Part shown: piece by piece, positions 36,650 through 48,370 of the stretch | Layout: each line of letters starts with the position of its first letter | Position numbering within the stretch: position 1 is the first letter of the stretch | DNA from: Eutypella sp. D-1 | Lineage: Eukaryota > Ascomycota > Sordariomycetes > Xylariales > Diatrypaceae | Direction: 5' to 3' | NCBI GenBank assembly: GCA_023313575.1 | Contig: JAJTTP010000004.1 | Span: 496,001 to 560,000 of the forward strand | DNA: 64,000 nt | Notes under the pieces: model-generated | What the model saw: the letters and a program-made list of their open reading frames with translations, nothing else | Databases searched by the model: none | What the model was told of the DNA's origin: nothing | Translations under genes and position numbers: made by a program

Positions 36650-39600
36650 GCGAGGCGGGAAGATTTTGGGGCCAGGGGGGCCCCCTTGGTGGTGCGTGGG
36701 CTTTGTGCGGGGAACACATGTCATGGGACGACGATAACGTGAAGAGCTGATAGGAGTATGGCATAATGGAGGTCCGTCTACGCGTGATGAATATAGCCTC
36801 CCTCCTTTTCTTTTTAGTCCAGGAAGCCACATTACGGCGTTTTCTGTCACCAGGCAGCCAGCTCTACACTATATTAAGGGGACGGATTGGCCTTGGCGGC
36901 CCTGCTTAGATGTAGTTACCCTAGCATCCGTCGTCCATCGAGAGAGAGATCAACAAACAATATTTTTTTTTCAAAGCATTAGAGACTTCCCTTCCCTCCT
37001 CCCAGCGTGGCCGCTTTCAGGGGCAAGGGGGGGGGGGGGGGGGGGGCAGTGCCGTCTCCCATCGTGAAATGGAAACCGACCTCTTCTCTCTGTCCCGTTC
37101 ACTCGCTCGCAGACAATATAATGTACAGGACCTCTCTCTAGCACGGACATACTAACGCCCGTTCACGGCAGGCCGCCCTTATCCTCTCCGGCGCCAGCGG
37201 TACCGGCCCAGACGTTGCGGGAGTTTAACCGACGGAAAAAAACCCCCGGGCATACATGCAAATCTTCACGCCACTGCCGCCCTCGCCGCCGTCGTCGTCG
37301 GGGTGCGTACCGGGCCACTTACTTGTGTCAAGACTGGCTGGCCTTTTTTTTCTTTTTCTTTTCTTTCGGATCCCGCGAGACGTACGGTCTGCGCTCGCGT
37401 TCAACTTTTAAACTTCACTTATGCTTTGTTTTTTTTTGTTTTAGCTCTATTGAATGGTCAGGGAGGAGAAAGCAGGGGAGAGGGTGTGGGCTGTGACAAG
37501 GGTTGAACTGGAAAATCCACCTTGGGTAGGTCATATCCGACCGAACGGCCGAGCGAGCGAGAGAGAGAGCGAGAGAGCGAATGCCGAATTTCCATCGCTG
37601 GAAGTGGAGTGATTCAGGAATAAGTGGGTGAGTGAGTGGGCGGGTGTGGCTTCTGGAGGACATATCACGGTGATATCTATCCATTCCATCGATCTCATTC
37701 ATCCAAAGACCACCTACCCGAATCTAAACCCAACACACGGAACCCCCCCCCCCCCCCCCCAACCACCACTCCCGCTTCAGAGAATTTCCAGATCCGCGGA
37801 TACAACATCCCGGACCGAGGTCGAGACGGAAAAGCCTCCTCCTATCTTTTTTTTCGCGGGGTTCGGGTGGCCTGGCCTTGGTGTGTATATAGGTCCCGTC
37901 TGTCTGGATGTCATACGATCTGCGTTGTTGCTTTTGCGCTGGCTGTGTTCCTGTTCACTTTGGGCTGGGTTGATTTGAGTTTGTCTGATAGACAGATTTA
38001 CCAATCCGTCTGGTTGGCTAGGCATTGCCAGATCCTAGGGGGCCTCTCCCGAGTGCCGCCGGAGGCAGCTTAGGGTATAGTAGGCCCCCTTCTCCTCCTT
38101 TCTCTTGCCTCTTCGTACTGTTTTATTGGCTTCGTAGGCCCCTATCACCAGCTAGCTGCCTTAAGGCGATCGACCGCAAGAGGGTTTTAATTTTACTTCC
38201 GATACGCTCCTCGGGTACTTCCGGGGACTCGTCGCGGACACCCGGCGGCCATAGATACTGGGAGGCTTAAGTTCTAGTAGATGGCTGGCTACTAGGGATT
38301 CTCAGGTCTCTCGGCCAGCCCAGCCATCCAGCCACGGCCGAGACATCAAACACATGAATTCTCGCTGGATTGCGGCCCTTGGATCGTATAGACCAGCGGG
38401 AGCCGCAGATAGGTTGTATATAGGTGAAAGGGAGGGGGGCCAAGGCAGGTCGGCACCTACGAGACGCAGCGCAGGTAGGGTCTTCAATGCCATCGCCGCC
38501 CATCCTCATGGCTCGTCCCGTATAGATAGATGGTGAGTTTGTGCTTACACAGTGTAAGTCGAATACATGCATATGTACGTAGGTGTACGTGTAGAAAGGA
38601 GATGCTACAGCCAGCCAGCCACCGTAGACGGTACAGACTGGACTGGCCCTGGCTTTACTTATACGAGTTGGAAAGTCTTTTTAGCGAGAGCGCAGCGTTG
38701 CCGACGATGGGTTAACTACATACGTTGCCCTGTGTCGCGGCGGCGATGTCGATCATTCTTTTGCCTCCATTCGCTTGCTGGATTCTATACATATATCTAT
38801 CGCTCTTCTGGAATCAGCCGCCCACCTACATGGGTTCACCTAGTTAGGTCGTCCCTAGATTCACCTACTACGTACGTATGTGCTTATCGTGGATCAATAG
38901 TTTTGTAAGCCGATAGGTGGTCGGATAAGTCAATAGGGGGGGCAGGCGGGTCCTGCGTCCGCGACCCGGGCCTGCCGCCCGGGACGTTCCAGTGCTCCGG
39001 ATCGGGGGACCCAGCGCGATGGGGTAGTACCCATATGCGTGCCATTCGCCCAGGCAGGAACCTACCATTTTCTTAGAGGCTAGCCTGTTACCCCACGTGG
39101 GTGCCCCCAATGTCAGCCCCCTTGATACTACGTCGGTAAGTTACAACAACTCAAGGACTGGCCTGGTCCCGCTAATACGGCAACGTCTCGGTTCTTTCTT
39201 GTTTCCTTTCTCTGCGGGTCCACCATGTAGACAAGACATACAGTAGTAGTAGTAGGGGGGCGGCGCCGGGGATTGGATAATGCCACGTGAGAAGAAGACG
39301 TGATTGATCGATGGGCTATGTATGAATGGGGCGCGCGGCTTGCGGTCAAGCGGATGCGCGGAGCCACCTTCGTCTTTCTTTACACTAGTTCGGACCCGTA
39401 GCTCTGGGGAAGATGGGTAGGATGGGTGGGTTGGTGGTAGGCAAAGGTACTTCCAGCTTATGTCGTAACGGACCCAAGCAAATATGACACAACCCCCATG
39501 GCGCCGCGGCTCCGGCCATCTGGGGAAAAAAGCCGCCCCCCGGGGCACTAGGGAAACATGTAGCGGCTTCCCCCTAGCCCCAGGACGGTATTCCACTTGT

Positions 39601-42600
39601 CCGAGGTGGATGGCTAACTGGCAGGCAGAAAACTATCCTACGTAGTTAGTTACTAGTTAAGTTGGGAAGGGCAAGGTAGCGTCGGCCGGCCAGGGCCAGC
39701 AGCATTGCGGTTCCGGTGACTTTTTCCAGGGTCGAAGGAAAAAGGACGCTTGCTTACTCGCTCGAAACTCGACTCATGCGCAAAGAAAGCCCGCCTACGA
39801 CTTCGACTACTATTACTATGCAAGAGACGCGCACAACGGGGGCGTGACCGCCCAGACGAGCCAAGCCGGAGCGCTGACGAGGATCCAAGAAAAAACGAAC
39901 CCAGCTAACTAACCTTACCTTACTTACTTGACACGAGATGACTTGCCTACCTGTCTTGGCAGCCTCTTCTTTCCCTCCCTTCCGGTCAGAAGCAGGAGTA
40001 GAGAAGGGAAAGGAAACGGGCGTCTTGGCGCCGAGCGCAATCGATCGGGGACACATGACCACTTCAGAAGTTCGTTTTGGTGTTTATGACATAGGTCCGT
40101 TTTCCCGCTCTTCGAGATCTTATAGGGAGTTTCGATCTTGTCCCTTAACCCCACCCTCGTTAGTGATAAGTCACGAGAGGCGACCCAAGAAATCAAGAGC
40201 CATTCGCTTGGGAATATGGATGGCTGTGGGTGAGCATGATGTAAGTTATCTGGTTTGTATATACTACCTCGGAATTTCTCACTACCTTGGTAAGCAGTTA
40301 AGTTGGCTTGTTGATGAGCCTGCCAACCCGCCAACCCGCTACCCCCCCATCCGCCAAGCCGTTACCCCGTGGTTCAAGTTCGGTACCCCGGACGAAGAAA
40401 CCAGCAGACTGCCTGGCTCCCTGGCTGACAGGATTCAACTGATTAAGCCGTTTCTGGAAGTCCTATACCATTATAGGTCACATCCTATTGGCCGGCTACT
40501 TTGTCTGCCACATGGATTGACTTTATCATATCTCTGACAATCATGTATCTTGGCCGGAGGATCTTCTTCGTAGTTCTTGCACGGAATATCGCGCTTTGGT
40601 TTGTATCACTCATCATCATCAACGATGAAATGAATTTGTAGGACCCGTGGACTTCATAAGGAAAAGATGGGTAAGTACATGATCTACCCCAATAGCGGGA
40701 AGGTTAGCCGAACTTTTATCGAGGCCACCTATGTAGGTACATGTAGTAGGACCCACGTACCTAGCCTAAGGAGGTACCTCCATGGATATGCCCAGCAAGT
40801 GGGTTATGTCATCATAAAAGGTACCCAAGCCCTACCCTACACACATGGGCGGTTAACAAGTAGGGGTCCCCAATACGGTTTGGTGTGTTATATAGTCCGG
40901 GGCCAGGCCAGTAATCAAGCCAACTTTGGAAATGCGGGGTTGAGGGGAGGAGAAGGGGGACCCCGAAGGGGGGAGGGAGAGAAGGGTTGAGGGGTTATTT
41001 GGAGATGCAGAAGTCTTTGACGCCAAGCCAATCTTGGAACCAGTCACATAAGTCACACATATGTAATGTTTCATGGCTGTACCTACTTCCGTAGACTTAC
41101 TTCCGTAGACCTGCATCAACATCAAGCACCTACACACCCCCATCAGAGAAATCGCGGTGCCGAAACTCGTCTTTCTGTAGGTCAATGGGTCGCTTTTTTT
41201 ATCGTCGACGAACGAACCCTTGGGGTCCGAGAGATGCTATAGCGGGGCTCCAAGTATCACTGTTTCATCGCTTCCTGGCCATTGGGACATCCGTGGATCT
41301 GTGTGTAACCAGGACACGAGAGGGGGGATGTGATTCTTTAATAGGATTCGATGGGTTACAGCAGCAATGGATATCTCGCAGGATACCTCTGCAACCATGT
41401 TACCTCCCGACAAACCTCGATGAATCGCGTACTTTGACGCTAGGCCGGTACGTTTGTTACATCGGGGGATCATACGGTGCCTCTCCATGGCCGCAAAGAC
41501 CCTATCATCTCATTCATGGATGTCAGGTAGGTAGGTAGGTCTATTTCTCAATGATGTAAGAAACAGGTTGAGCATGAGGAAAAGCTTAGGCTTATGAAAT
41601 ATCATCCCCGGAAAACGTGGTGATGATAATAGTAATAATTCCGATATGAAAATCTCTCATCATACATCACAGTCCTTGTATCATGCATGGGAATTGTCCG
41701 TCACCCCGGCTCACCCCATACCCCGGACTAGTCCTCCGATTCCTTCTCAAGCCCCCTCTACTTAGTCCACTCGCAAGGTCACACACACTCATACACTCAC
41801 AAAACAAAAAGGAGATGGAAATGTTGAAGGGTCGAGACTTCCAAGAGCCGGTCGAGCGGAAGACCCACCAAACCCGCCCCGGTTCCAAATTCCCCCAGGT
41901 GCCCAGGTGCCCAGCTCTTTCCTAAGCAATCATCATTTGCGGCAGACATGGATGGATCCGTAGAAGATAATACCTCTTTCTATTTGAAGGTTACCTAGGT
42001 AGGTACCATCCGATATTACCTTACCGTACAAGCCGTACCAGGTACAAGAGACTAGACTGACCATTACTTCTAGGTACCTACTTAGGGCTAGGTAGCCAAG
42101 GTAAACTCCCTGCCAAACCCCAGAGCTGCCAGGTACTGGGCTACGTATCCATCGTATAATGGTACGTTATGTAGTAGAGCTAATACAAAAAAGGGGACCC
42201 TTACTATGTAGTATGCCCACCTTGAAAGTGCACCGTCCCAACAGTAATAATAACCGTCTAACTGTCCAACTGTCCAACCCCTCGTAGCTTTTTATTAATG
42301 CAATGACCCCTCCTCTCCGAAGCCCGTCCCCTTTCTACTACTTCTCCTTCTCCTTCATCCACAATTTATTTCTCTCACTTAACTTTATTCATTACAAACT
42401 TAGCGAACAGCTTCTTTGCCTCCTACCTTGTTCACCTGGATAAGCATACCTGACCTTGTATATCCATAAAGAGATAGGACTCAGCTGCGCTTAGCTTCGT
42501 CATCGTCAGATCTCACTGCAGCACAGTTCCAAACCCCCACTTGAGCTTCGAGAGAGCGCGTCGTCGTCGTTGTCCTCGTTGTCTCTTGCAGGGCGCAAAC

Positions 42601-42694
42601 CCCCCGCCTCACAGAACCAGAGAACCATCCACGTGTAGCCCGTTGCTTATTGTATACTCACTTTGTAACGCGATCCTTATTTCCACAGTACACA
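36650..42694. other. 6-kb stretch without a recognised gene
   Basis: The longest gene-poor stretch in the window. It holds a 20-nt G run (37027-37046), an 18-nt C run (37743-37760), an ACCTAGGT palindrome at 41993, repeated TAGGTAGG/CCTACC motifs, and C/T-rich DNA with an A/C-rich leader before the acetyl-CoA synthetase start (about 42300-42690). A 199-codon frame at 39938-40537 has no recognisable content. No tRNA or transposon is identified. Confidence 0.5.
37027..37046. repeat. 20-nt G homopolymer
   Basis: One of four 18-20-nt G/C homopolymers; the others are 37743-37760 (C), 55946-55965 (G) and 56576-56595 (C). All are intergenic and prone to length error. Confidence 0.9.
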
Positions 42695-45185
42695 ATGGCG
42701 GATGCAAACAAGGGGCCGGTGGTCGCCGAGGCCCATCTGGTCGACACTTTCCGTGAGATGCCAAATCTGTGTCTTGCTTCCTCTAAGCCGTTTTGCTAAC
42801 AAGAATTCGCTTAGACCCTCCTGCAAAGATGCTTGAGAGTAAGCGCTACTCCTCAATACACACCAATAGACTGCGCATTCTCTAGACGAAGAGCGCGGAC
42901 CTAAGTGTCTCTGGGATAACTGGCTAACGTGATAATAGAGCACCCAAGCAAGCCCCATCTCAGTGGTAAGTCTTCCGGGCATATATGGGCTCCTGTATCC
43001 TAAACAACGTTTCTAACTCCGAACAGGATTGGAAGACTACCAGAAGCTGTATAAAGAGTCCATCACGGAGCCGGAGAAATTCTGGGCCAGGAACGCCAGG
43101 GAGCTACTGTCGTGGCAGAAGGACTTCGAGACCGTCAGATCCGGATCCCTAGAAAATGGGGACGTCGCTTGGTTCCTCGAAGGTCAGTTGAATGCCTCGT
43201 ACAACTGTGTGGATCGGCATGCGATAAAGGACCCGAACCGGGTCGCCATCATCTACGAGGCCGACGAGCCGAATGAGGGCCGCACCCTCACCTACGGTGA
43301 ACTGCTACGCGAGGTCTGCAAGACCGCCAACGTGCTCAAGCAGATGGGAGTTAAGAAGGGCGATACTGTCGCTATCTACCTGCCCATGATCCCCGAGGCC
43401 ATCATCGCCTTCCTTGCGATAACGCGCATCGGCGCCGTCCACTCCGTCATTTTCGCCGGCTTCTCCTCGGACTCGCTGCGCGACCGTGTTATTGACGCCA
43501 ACTCCAAGGTCGTCATCACCACTGACGAGGGTAAGCGCGGTGGCAAGCTGATCGGCACCAAGAAGATCGTCGACGATGCCCTCAAGCAATGCCCGGATGT
43601 CTCCCACGTGCTCGTCTATAAGCGCACCGGTGCCGAGATCCCCTGGACCGAGGGCCGTGACTGGTGGTGGCATGAGGAGGTCGACAAATGGCCCGCCTAC
43701 TGCCCGCCTGAGCCCTGCAATTCTGAGGACCCTCTCTTCCTGCTGTACACGTCCGGATCTACGGGAAAACCTAAGGGTGTCATGCACACGACCGGTGGCT
43801 ATCTCCTGGGCGCTGCGGTAACGGGCAAGTACGTGTTCGATATCCATGAGGGAGACCGGTACTTCTGCGGTGGAGACGTCGGCTGGATCACAGGACACAC
43901 GTACGTTGTATATGCACCGCTGCTACTCGGTGTATCCACTGTTGTCTTCGAGGGTACGCCTGCCTACCCCAACTTCTCGCGATACTGGGACATCGTGGAG
44001 AAGCACCAGGTCACCCAGTTTTACGTCGCGCCCACCGCGTTGCGGCTGCTCAAGCGCGCTGGTGACGAGTGGGTCAAGCACCATATGCCGAAGCTTAGGG
44101 TCCTAGGCTCCGTTGGCGAACCCATCGCCGCAGAAATCTGGAAGTGGTACTTTGAGGTCGTTGGTAAGGAGGAGTGTCATGTTATCGATGTGAGTTTCCC
44201 CTATTCCGAGCTTTCCTTGTCTTCCACGTTTGCGAGGGAGTAATAGCCGGTGACGCCGTACTGACCAAATTTCCCTCGAATAGACCTACTGGCAGACGGA
44301 AACGGGCTCGCATGTCATCGCCCCGCTGGCAGGTGTAACGCCGACGAAGCCCGGCAGTGCGTCGCTGCCGTTTTTCGGCATTGAGCCCGCGATTATCGAC
44401 CCGATCTCGGGCGAGGAGATCCACGGTAACGATGTCGAGGGTGTACTTGCTTTCAAGCAACCGTGGCCAAGTATGGCGCGGACTGTATACGGCGCGCACA
44501 CACGGTACATGGACACGTACCTGAACGTATATAAGGGTTACTACGTAAGCTTTCCTGCCCTCTCCCCCAACCCGACTGAAAGCAGTTCGCTGACCAGTCG
44601 TCATATAGTTCACCGGCGACGGTGCGGGCCGCGACCACGAGGGTTTCTACTGGATCCGGGGTCGCGTGGACGACGTCGTCAACGTGAGCGGCCACCGGCT
44701 GTCGACTGCGGAAATCGAGGCAGCGCTGATCGAGCACCACTCCGTGGCGGAGGCGGCGGTGGTGGGCGTGACGGACGAGTTGACGGGGCAGGCGGTGAAC
44801 GCCTTCGTGTCGCTCAAGGACTCCAACGGGGCGAACCTCGACGCGCTCCGCAAGGAGTTCATCCTGCAGGTGCGCAAGAGCATTGGTCCCTTCGCCGCCC
44901 CCAAGGCCGTCCACGTTGTGCCCGACCTCCCCAAGACCCGCAGCGGAAAGATTATGCGCCGCATCCTCCGCAAGATCCTCGCCGGCGAGGAGGACCAGCT
45001 TGGCGACATCACAACAGTGAGTTCCCTTAAAGATATTTCCTGCCCTTGTCCGCTCTCTTCGTACTTCAGGAACCTTGTACTGGCATGAACATATACTGAT
45101 GAGTCATTCCCGCTTCTAGCTTTCTGACCCCAGCGTCGTCGAGAAGATCATCGCCACAGTCCACGAGGAGCGAAGGAAGAAGTAA
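42695..45185 (+). CDS. facA: acetyl-CoA synthetase (FacA/ACU-5)
   Basis: Activates acetate to acetyl-CoA via acetyl-AMP; needed for growth on acetate and for supplying acetyl groups. Seven exons: 42695-42752, 42815-42838 (24 nt), 42939-42965 (27 nt), 43027-44189, 44284-44544, 44609-45016 and 45120-45185, joining to 668 residues, the family norm. The two tiny exons restore HPPAKMLE and KHPSKPHLS, which lead directly into [13 protein letters not shown]. Adenylation core: [12 protein letters not shown] near residue 277 (ATP phosphate loop), then [10 protein letters not shown] across the fourth intron, [14 protein letters not shown], and [16 protein letters not shown] (hinge). The catalytic, acetylatable lysine lies in TRSGKIMRR near residue 624. 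No targeting sequence is seen, so it is cytosolic or nuclear. Expression is expected to respond to FacB and CreA, but I did not identify their sites. Confidence 0.96.
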
Positions 45186-46311
45186 ACAATATACAATGGC
45201 GGGGGCGAGAATGTCAATAAGAGACATACATGCTATGCTATATATGTGCGTGATTGGAATAGGTGCCGGGGACATTTAAATACTAGAGAGAAGAGAGGCG
45301 GAGATAAGTACAGGCGGACCGGACCGATCCGAACCCCATATATCCACGATGAACGGCCTTGGGTGGTAATTCGTTTTCCGGCTTCTCGTTTTCTTCTATT
45401 ACCTGTCTATTTTTATATCATGGCTGCCTTGTATACACTTATCTACCTACCTACCTATCTGCCTAGCTAGTTAACTTGGTTGCTTATTGTTCCAACTTCT
45501 GATTTATCGCATCTGTCTATCCGGTCTCTCTTTCCGCGGCCGGGAGGAAGTGTAGGAATGAATGTCTGAGATTCTAGTTATGCTAGAGATGTAGGTACAA
45601 CTTACCCATATCGGTTGCGCTTTGTCTATTACCAGGCTGCGTCGGCAGGAAGAGACGACGTACGTGTGTAGAAATAGGTATCGTCTCACACGAGTTACTC
45701 AGCTATTAAGGCCTCGTCGGTTGAGAGTTTGGGTTTCGTTAAATGCATGTCCATCGCCCTGAATTGCCTTTGCACGATATTCTCATTACATATGTATATA
45801 TCACTATGTATGTAGGTATGTGAAGATAGTGACTATAACAATTATACATCTAATGAACAACGCGGTCTCCCTGACGACTCTCTTGGGGGTAACTGTATAG
45901 GCAGACCGTTTAGCGTCAAACACACAAGCAGAGAAATTGCGTCGGAGACGAGTGAATAACATCCATTAAGTTGAGTCGAGGGGAGCTTTCATACATAATA
46001 GCTAGGATTGTATTTGCACGGGCTTATTTATGCAGGGGTAAAGTATGAGGAGTCCTACCCCCTATTTCCTACCCCTATTTACCCCTATCCCGTGGATAGG
46101 GGGTATTGGCCAATCATCTCATAGCTGCTACCGAACCCCTTGTAACCGTACGCCCCCGCCATATTGGCTGACTGCTTATCGCACCTACTCAAAGAGTGTA
46201 TGAGAGAAGGTCTAGGAGGGGCGAGAGCGGTGGGCGTAGTTAGTTAGCCGTCCAGCTATCGAGCTCCGTCGAGGAAACCCCACGGGCTAGACATGAATCC
46301 GACCATGCAAC

Positions 46312-46331
46312 GTGATGAACTAGTTCATCAC
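46312..46331. repeat. perfect 20-bp palindrome (half-site GTGATGAACT)
   Basis: The ten-base half-site is followed at once by its exact reverse complement. It lies about 575 bp beyond the 3' end of the cysteine-rich peptide gene. It could be a dimeric protein-binding site or a hairpin. Function unknown. Confidence 0.9.
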
Positions 46332-46619
46332 ACGGCCGTCTACACTTGATCGTACTCTCCTCTACTGTAGTGGCCATCTCGGAGAACTAGCGGGCATCCT
46401 CTCGGCAGGCCATCCATCATCACGGTGTGACATCGCGCAGAGCAATACCCCCGAGTCTTGCAACTTGCTTTTTTCAGTGGACAGGTGATATACGTTGGTG
46501 CCACCAAGTGAGAAAAGAATGTAAATAGTTTTTGGAGGTTCCGAAACCGCTAGAGGAAAGAATGATCGTCCAATTCTCGGGCCCGAGAACACATCTGCCT
46601 GCGGAATTCCACGACTCCT

Positions 46620-46680
46620 CCCAGTCCCGTCCCGTTCCATCCCGTACCGTACCGTGCCGTCCAGTCCCGTTCCCTTCCGA
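46620..46680. repeat. degenerate CCGTN pentamer array
   Basis: About a dozen imperfect copies of CCCGT/CCGTA/CCGTC-like five-base units follow one another, alternating with CCATC and CCAGT variants. Intergenic. Confidence 0.65.
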
Positions 46681-46904
46681 CCCATTCAATCCGTGCCATA
46701 TACATATGAGATCACCTCGCCGCGAAGACTAAAAATGCCTCACCATCTTTCCTTTCCCGTTCCCAACTCCGCCCTGTGCGCCGGATTTTTGGTTAGCCTG
46801 CGGGGGTTTCCTTTGCCATCTCTCCGCTTGTGGAATCGCGGCATCGTCTTCTTGTAGACTTACAAAATATGCCAATAGATCCGATGTTGAATCTGCGTTT
46901 TTAT

Positions 46905-47207
46905 CTATAGACAGGTGCCGCTGGCGCAGCTGAGACCCTCGCAGCAGGGAGGCTGGTGCTGAGCACCGCAGGAGTTGTACTTGGATCCGCAAGCCTGGTG
47001 GAAGGGTTCATCGTGTTAGCAATGTCGCATCGGTATCGATCGTAGATCACCCCAAATTTGGAATATGGGAAGAAGGAGAGAGGGGAGGGCGGGGTGGAAG
47101 GAGGTTACCTTGGGGACAAGACCCTCGGGCTCGTTACCGGGCTGGACGCCGGGCGCCGCAGCGGCGACGGAGGCCAGGGCGAAGACGATGGTGGCGAAGA
47201 ACTTCAT
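46905..47207 (-). CDS. small secreted cysteine-rich protein, knottin-like
   Basis: Two exons on the minus strand (47207-47109 and 46994-46905, intron 114 nt, gtaacc...accag, phase 0) give 62 residues. Residues 1-18 (MKFFATIVFALASVAAAA) are a clear signal peptide. A short acidic/Pro stretch ending LVPK comes next, and the mature part begins right after the intron. It has exactly six cysteines in 27 residues with spacing C-x6-C-x7-CC-x4-C-x4-C, the order of an inhibitor cystine knot. Signal peptide on one exon and Cys module on the other is a common layout for fungal effectors and antimicrobial peptides. No family is recognised. The role (effector, antifungal peptide, signalling) cannot be told. 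A TATATAAA box lies 158 bases upstream of the ATG. Confidence 0.8.
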
Positions 47208-47364
47208 TTTGATTGGGGTTTGGGTGGTGACTTTTGGGTCGTTGCTTTGAGGTGAGGTATATATGAGAGTGTTTGAGGTGTTTGTTGTAATGTGGTTGTC
47301 TTTGTGATGTTTGGACTGATGAGTTGAGTTGATCTGGGAGTTAGATGGGAGGACCTCGTTGATG

Positions 47365-47372
47365 TTTATATA
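47365..47372 (-). promoter_or_regulatory. TATA box of the cysteine-rich peptide gene
   Basis: TATATAAA on the minus strand, 158 bases before the ATG, followed by a C/A-rich leader ending CCCCAATCAAA just before the start codon. The position fits a strong, regulated fungal promoter. Confidence 0.6.
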
Positions 47373-47449
47373 CACGATTCGAAACCCTAGAATCCGCTCT
47401 CGAGGCCCCGAATTCTCTGTACCCGCTCTCCTTTCCCTATGTGCCATGA

Positions 47450-47469
47450 GCCTTCGTCTAGACGAAGGC
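47450..47469. repeat. perfect 20-bp palindrome (half-site GCCTTCGTCT)
   Basis: A ten-base half-site followed immediately by its exact reverse complement, about 80 bp upstream of the TATA box of the cysteine-rich peptide gene. It is a candidate binding site for a dimeric regulator. Confidence 0.9.
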
Positions 47470-48177
47470 CATGATCGACATCATGTTGATTGTCGAAGCC
47501 GTCGTTGCTAGCTGCTCACACACATACACACGCTCTTCTCGTCGACCCGCCATTCAAGTATAGCCCCTCTGGAACTTTGCAGTTTTCTTACTCAGATGAC
47601 AACATTAGTATATTGAAGCGGCCGCGAGTCAATTACCTATCCGCGAGGAGGCCTGATCGGCATGGCATGCGGGCCTAACTGGAGTCTCCTCCTCGCTCGA
47701 CAGCCTCTCCCATCGCTTCGTATAATAGCGCAGGATAGTTTGGATAGAGTAGCGCTGCACAGCATATACACACACAGCCTTGCAGTTGCAAGTTCTTACT
47801 CAGATGACAGCATATACCGCTCAGTTTATGTGGTCGTCGCGCAGTGGCTCGCTGACCCTCTATTTAACCAGTCACACAACAGGTTGAATGAAATCCGCCC
47901 GCTCCTTCTCGGCGGGCAGCATCTAGGAGGCCAGCCAATCGCGGTTTCACGTAAGGTATTGCCGCACACGTCTATTCTATTATAGCACAGACACGAATCA
48001 CGATGCCTATGGGGGAACGTAGTCAAAGCGGGCTTCTTTAACTCACTGGAGGCCCGGAGAAGGAAGGAAGGAAGGATGGAAGGGTGGCTGAATTCTACGA
48101 ATTATAGGGGCCCCGGCGAGACATAAGGCTGCTGCAGTGAGATTATAACCTAAAGTCCCCTCTCCCATCTGCCGATC

Positions 48178-48370
48178 ATGGCATCCTTCAACTACCTATC
48201 GTGGAGCGGACTCGTGCCGTGAGTTCCCACCTCTCGAGTTGTGATTCGTTGCACAGATATTATAACACCACGATTCTGATATACGAATAGACTTTCCCGC
48301 CGACGTTTGTAGGGACTTTACGACAGAAGACCTCTATGCTAATACACAGCAAATAGCGGTAAAAAAATAA
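48178..48370 (+). CDS. possible two-exon mini-gene, 32 codons (doubtful)
   Basis: An ATG at 48178 opens 13 codons ending in a good donor (CC|gtgagt at 48219). Acceptor gtag at 48312 would join them in frame to 18 more codons before TAA at 48370, reading MASFNYLSWSGLVPDFTTED and 12 more residues. The product has no recognised domain or signal peptide. It may be chance or the relic of a longer gene. Confidence 0.2.

Larger units (their letters stand above)
45186..46904. other. intergenic space with one 20-bp palindrome
   Basis: 1.7 kb between the convergent acetyl-CoA synthetase and cysteine-rich peptide genes. A perfect 20-bp palindrome lies at 46312-46331 and a run of CCGTN pentamers at about 46620-46680. 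No further gene is seen. Confidence 0.55.

Noticed and set aside
39938..40537. 199-codon plus-strand frame in the large gene-poor region
   Set aside because: ATG start and length are tempting, but no domain, signal or splice partner is visible and composition is like flanking DNA.
43305..43898. 197-codon antisense frame in acetyl-CoA synthetase
   Set aside because: Mirror of a conserved exon; no independent evidence.
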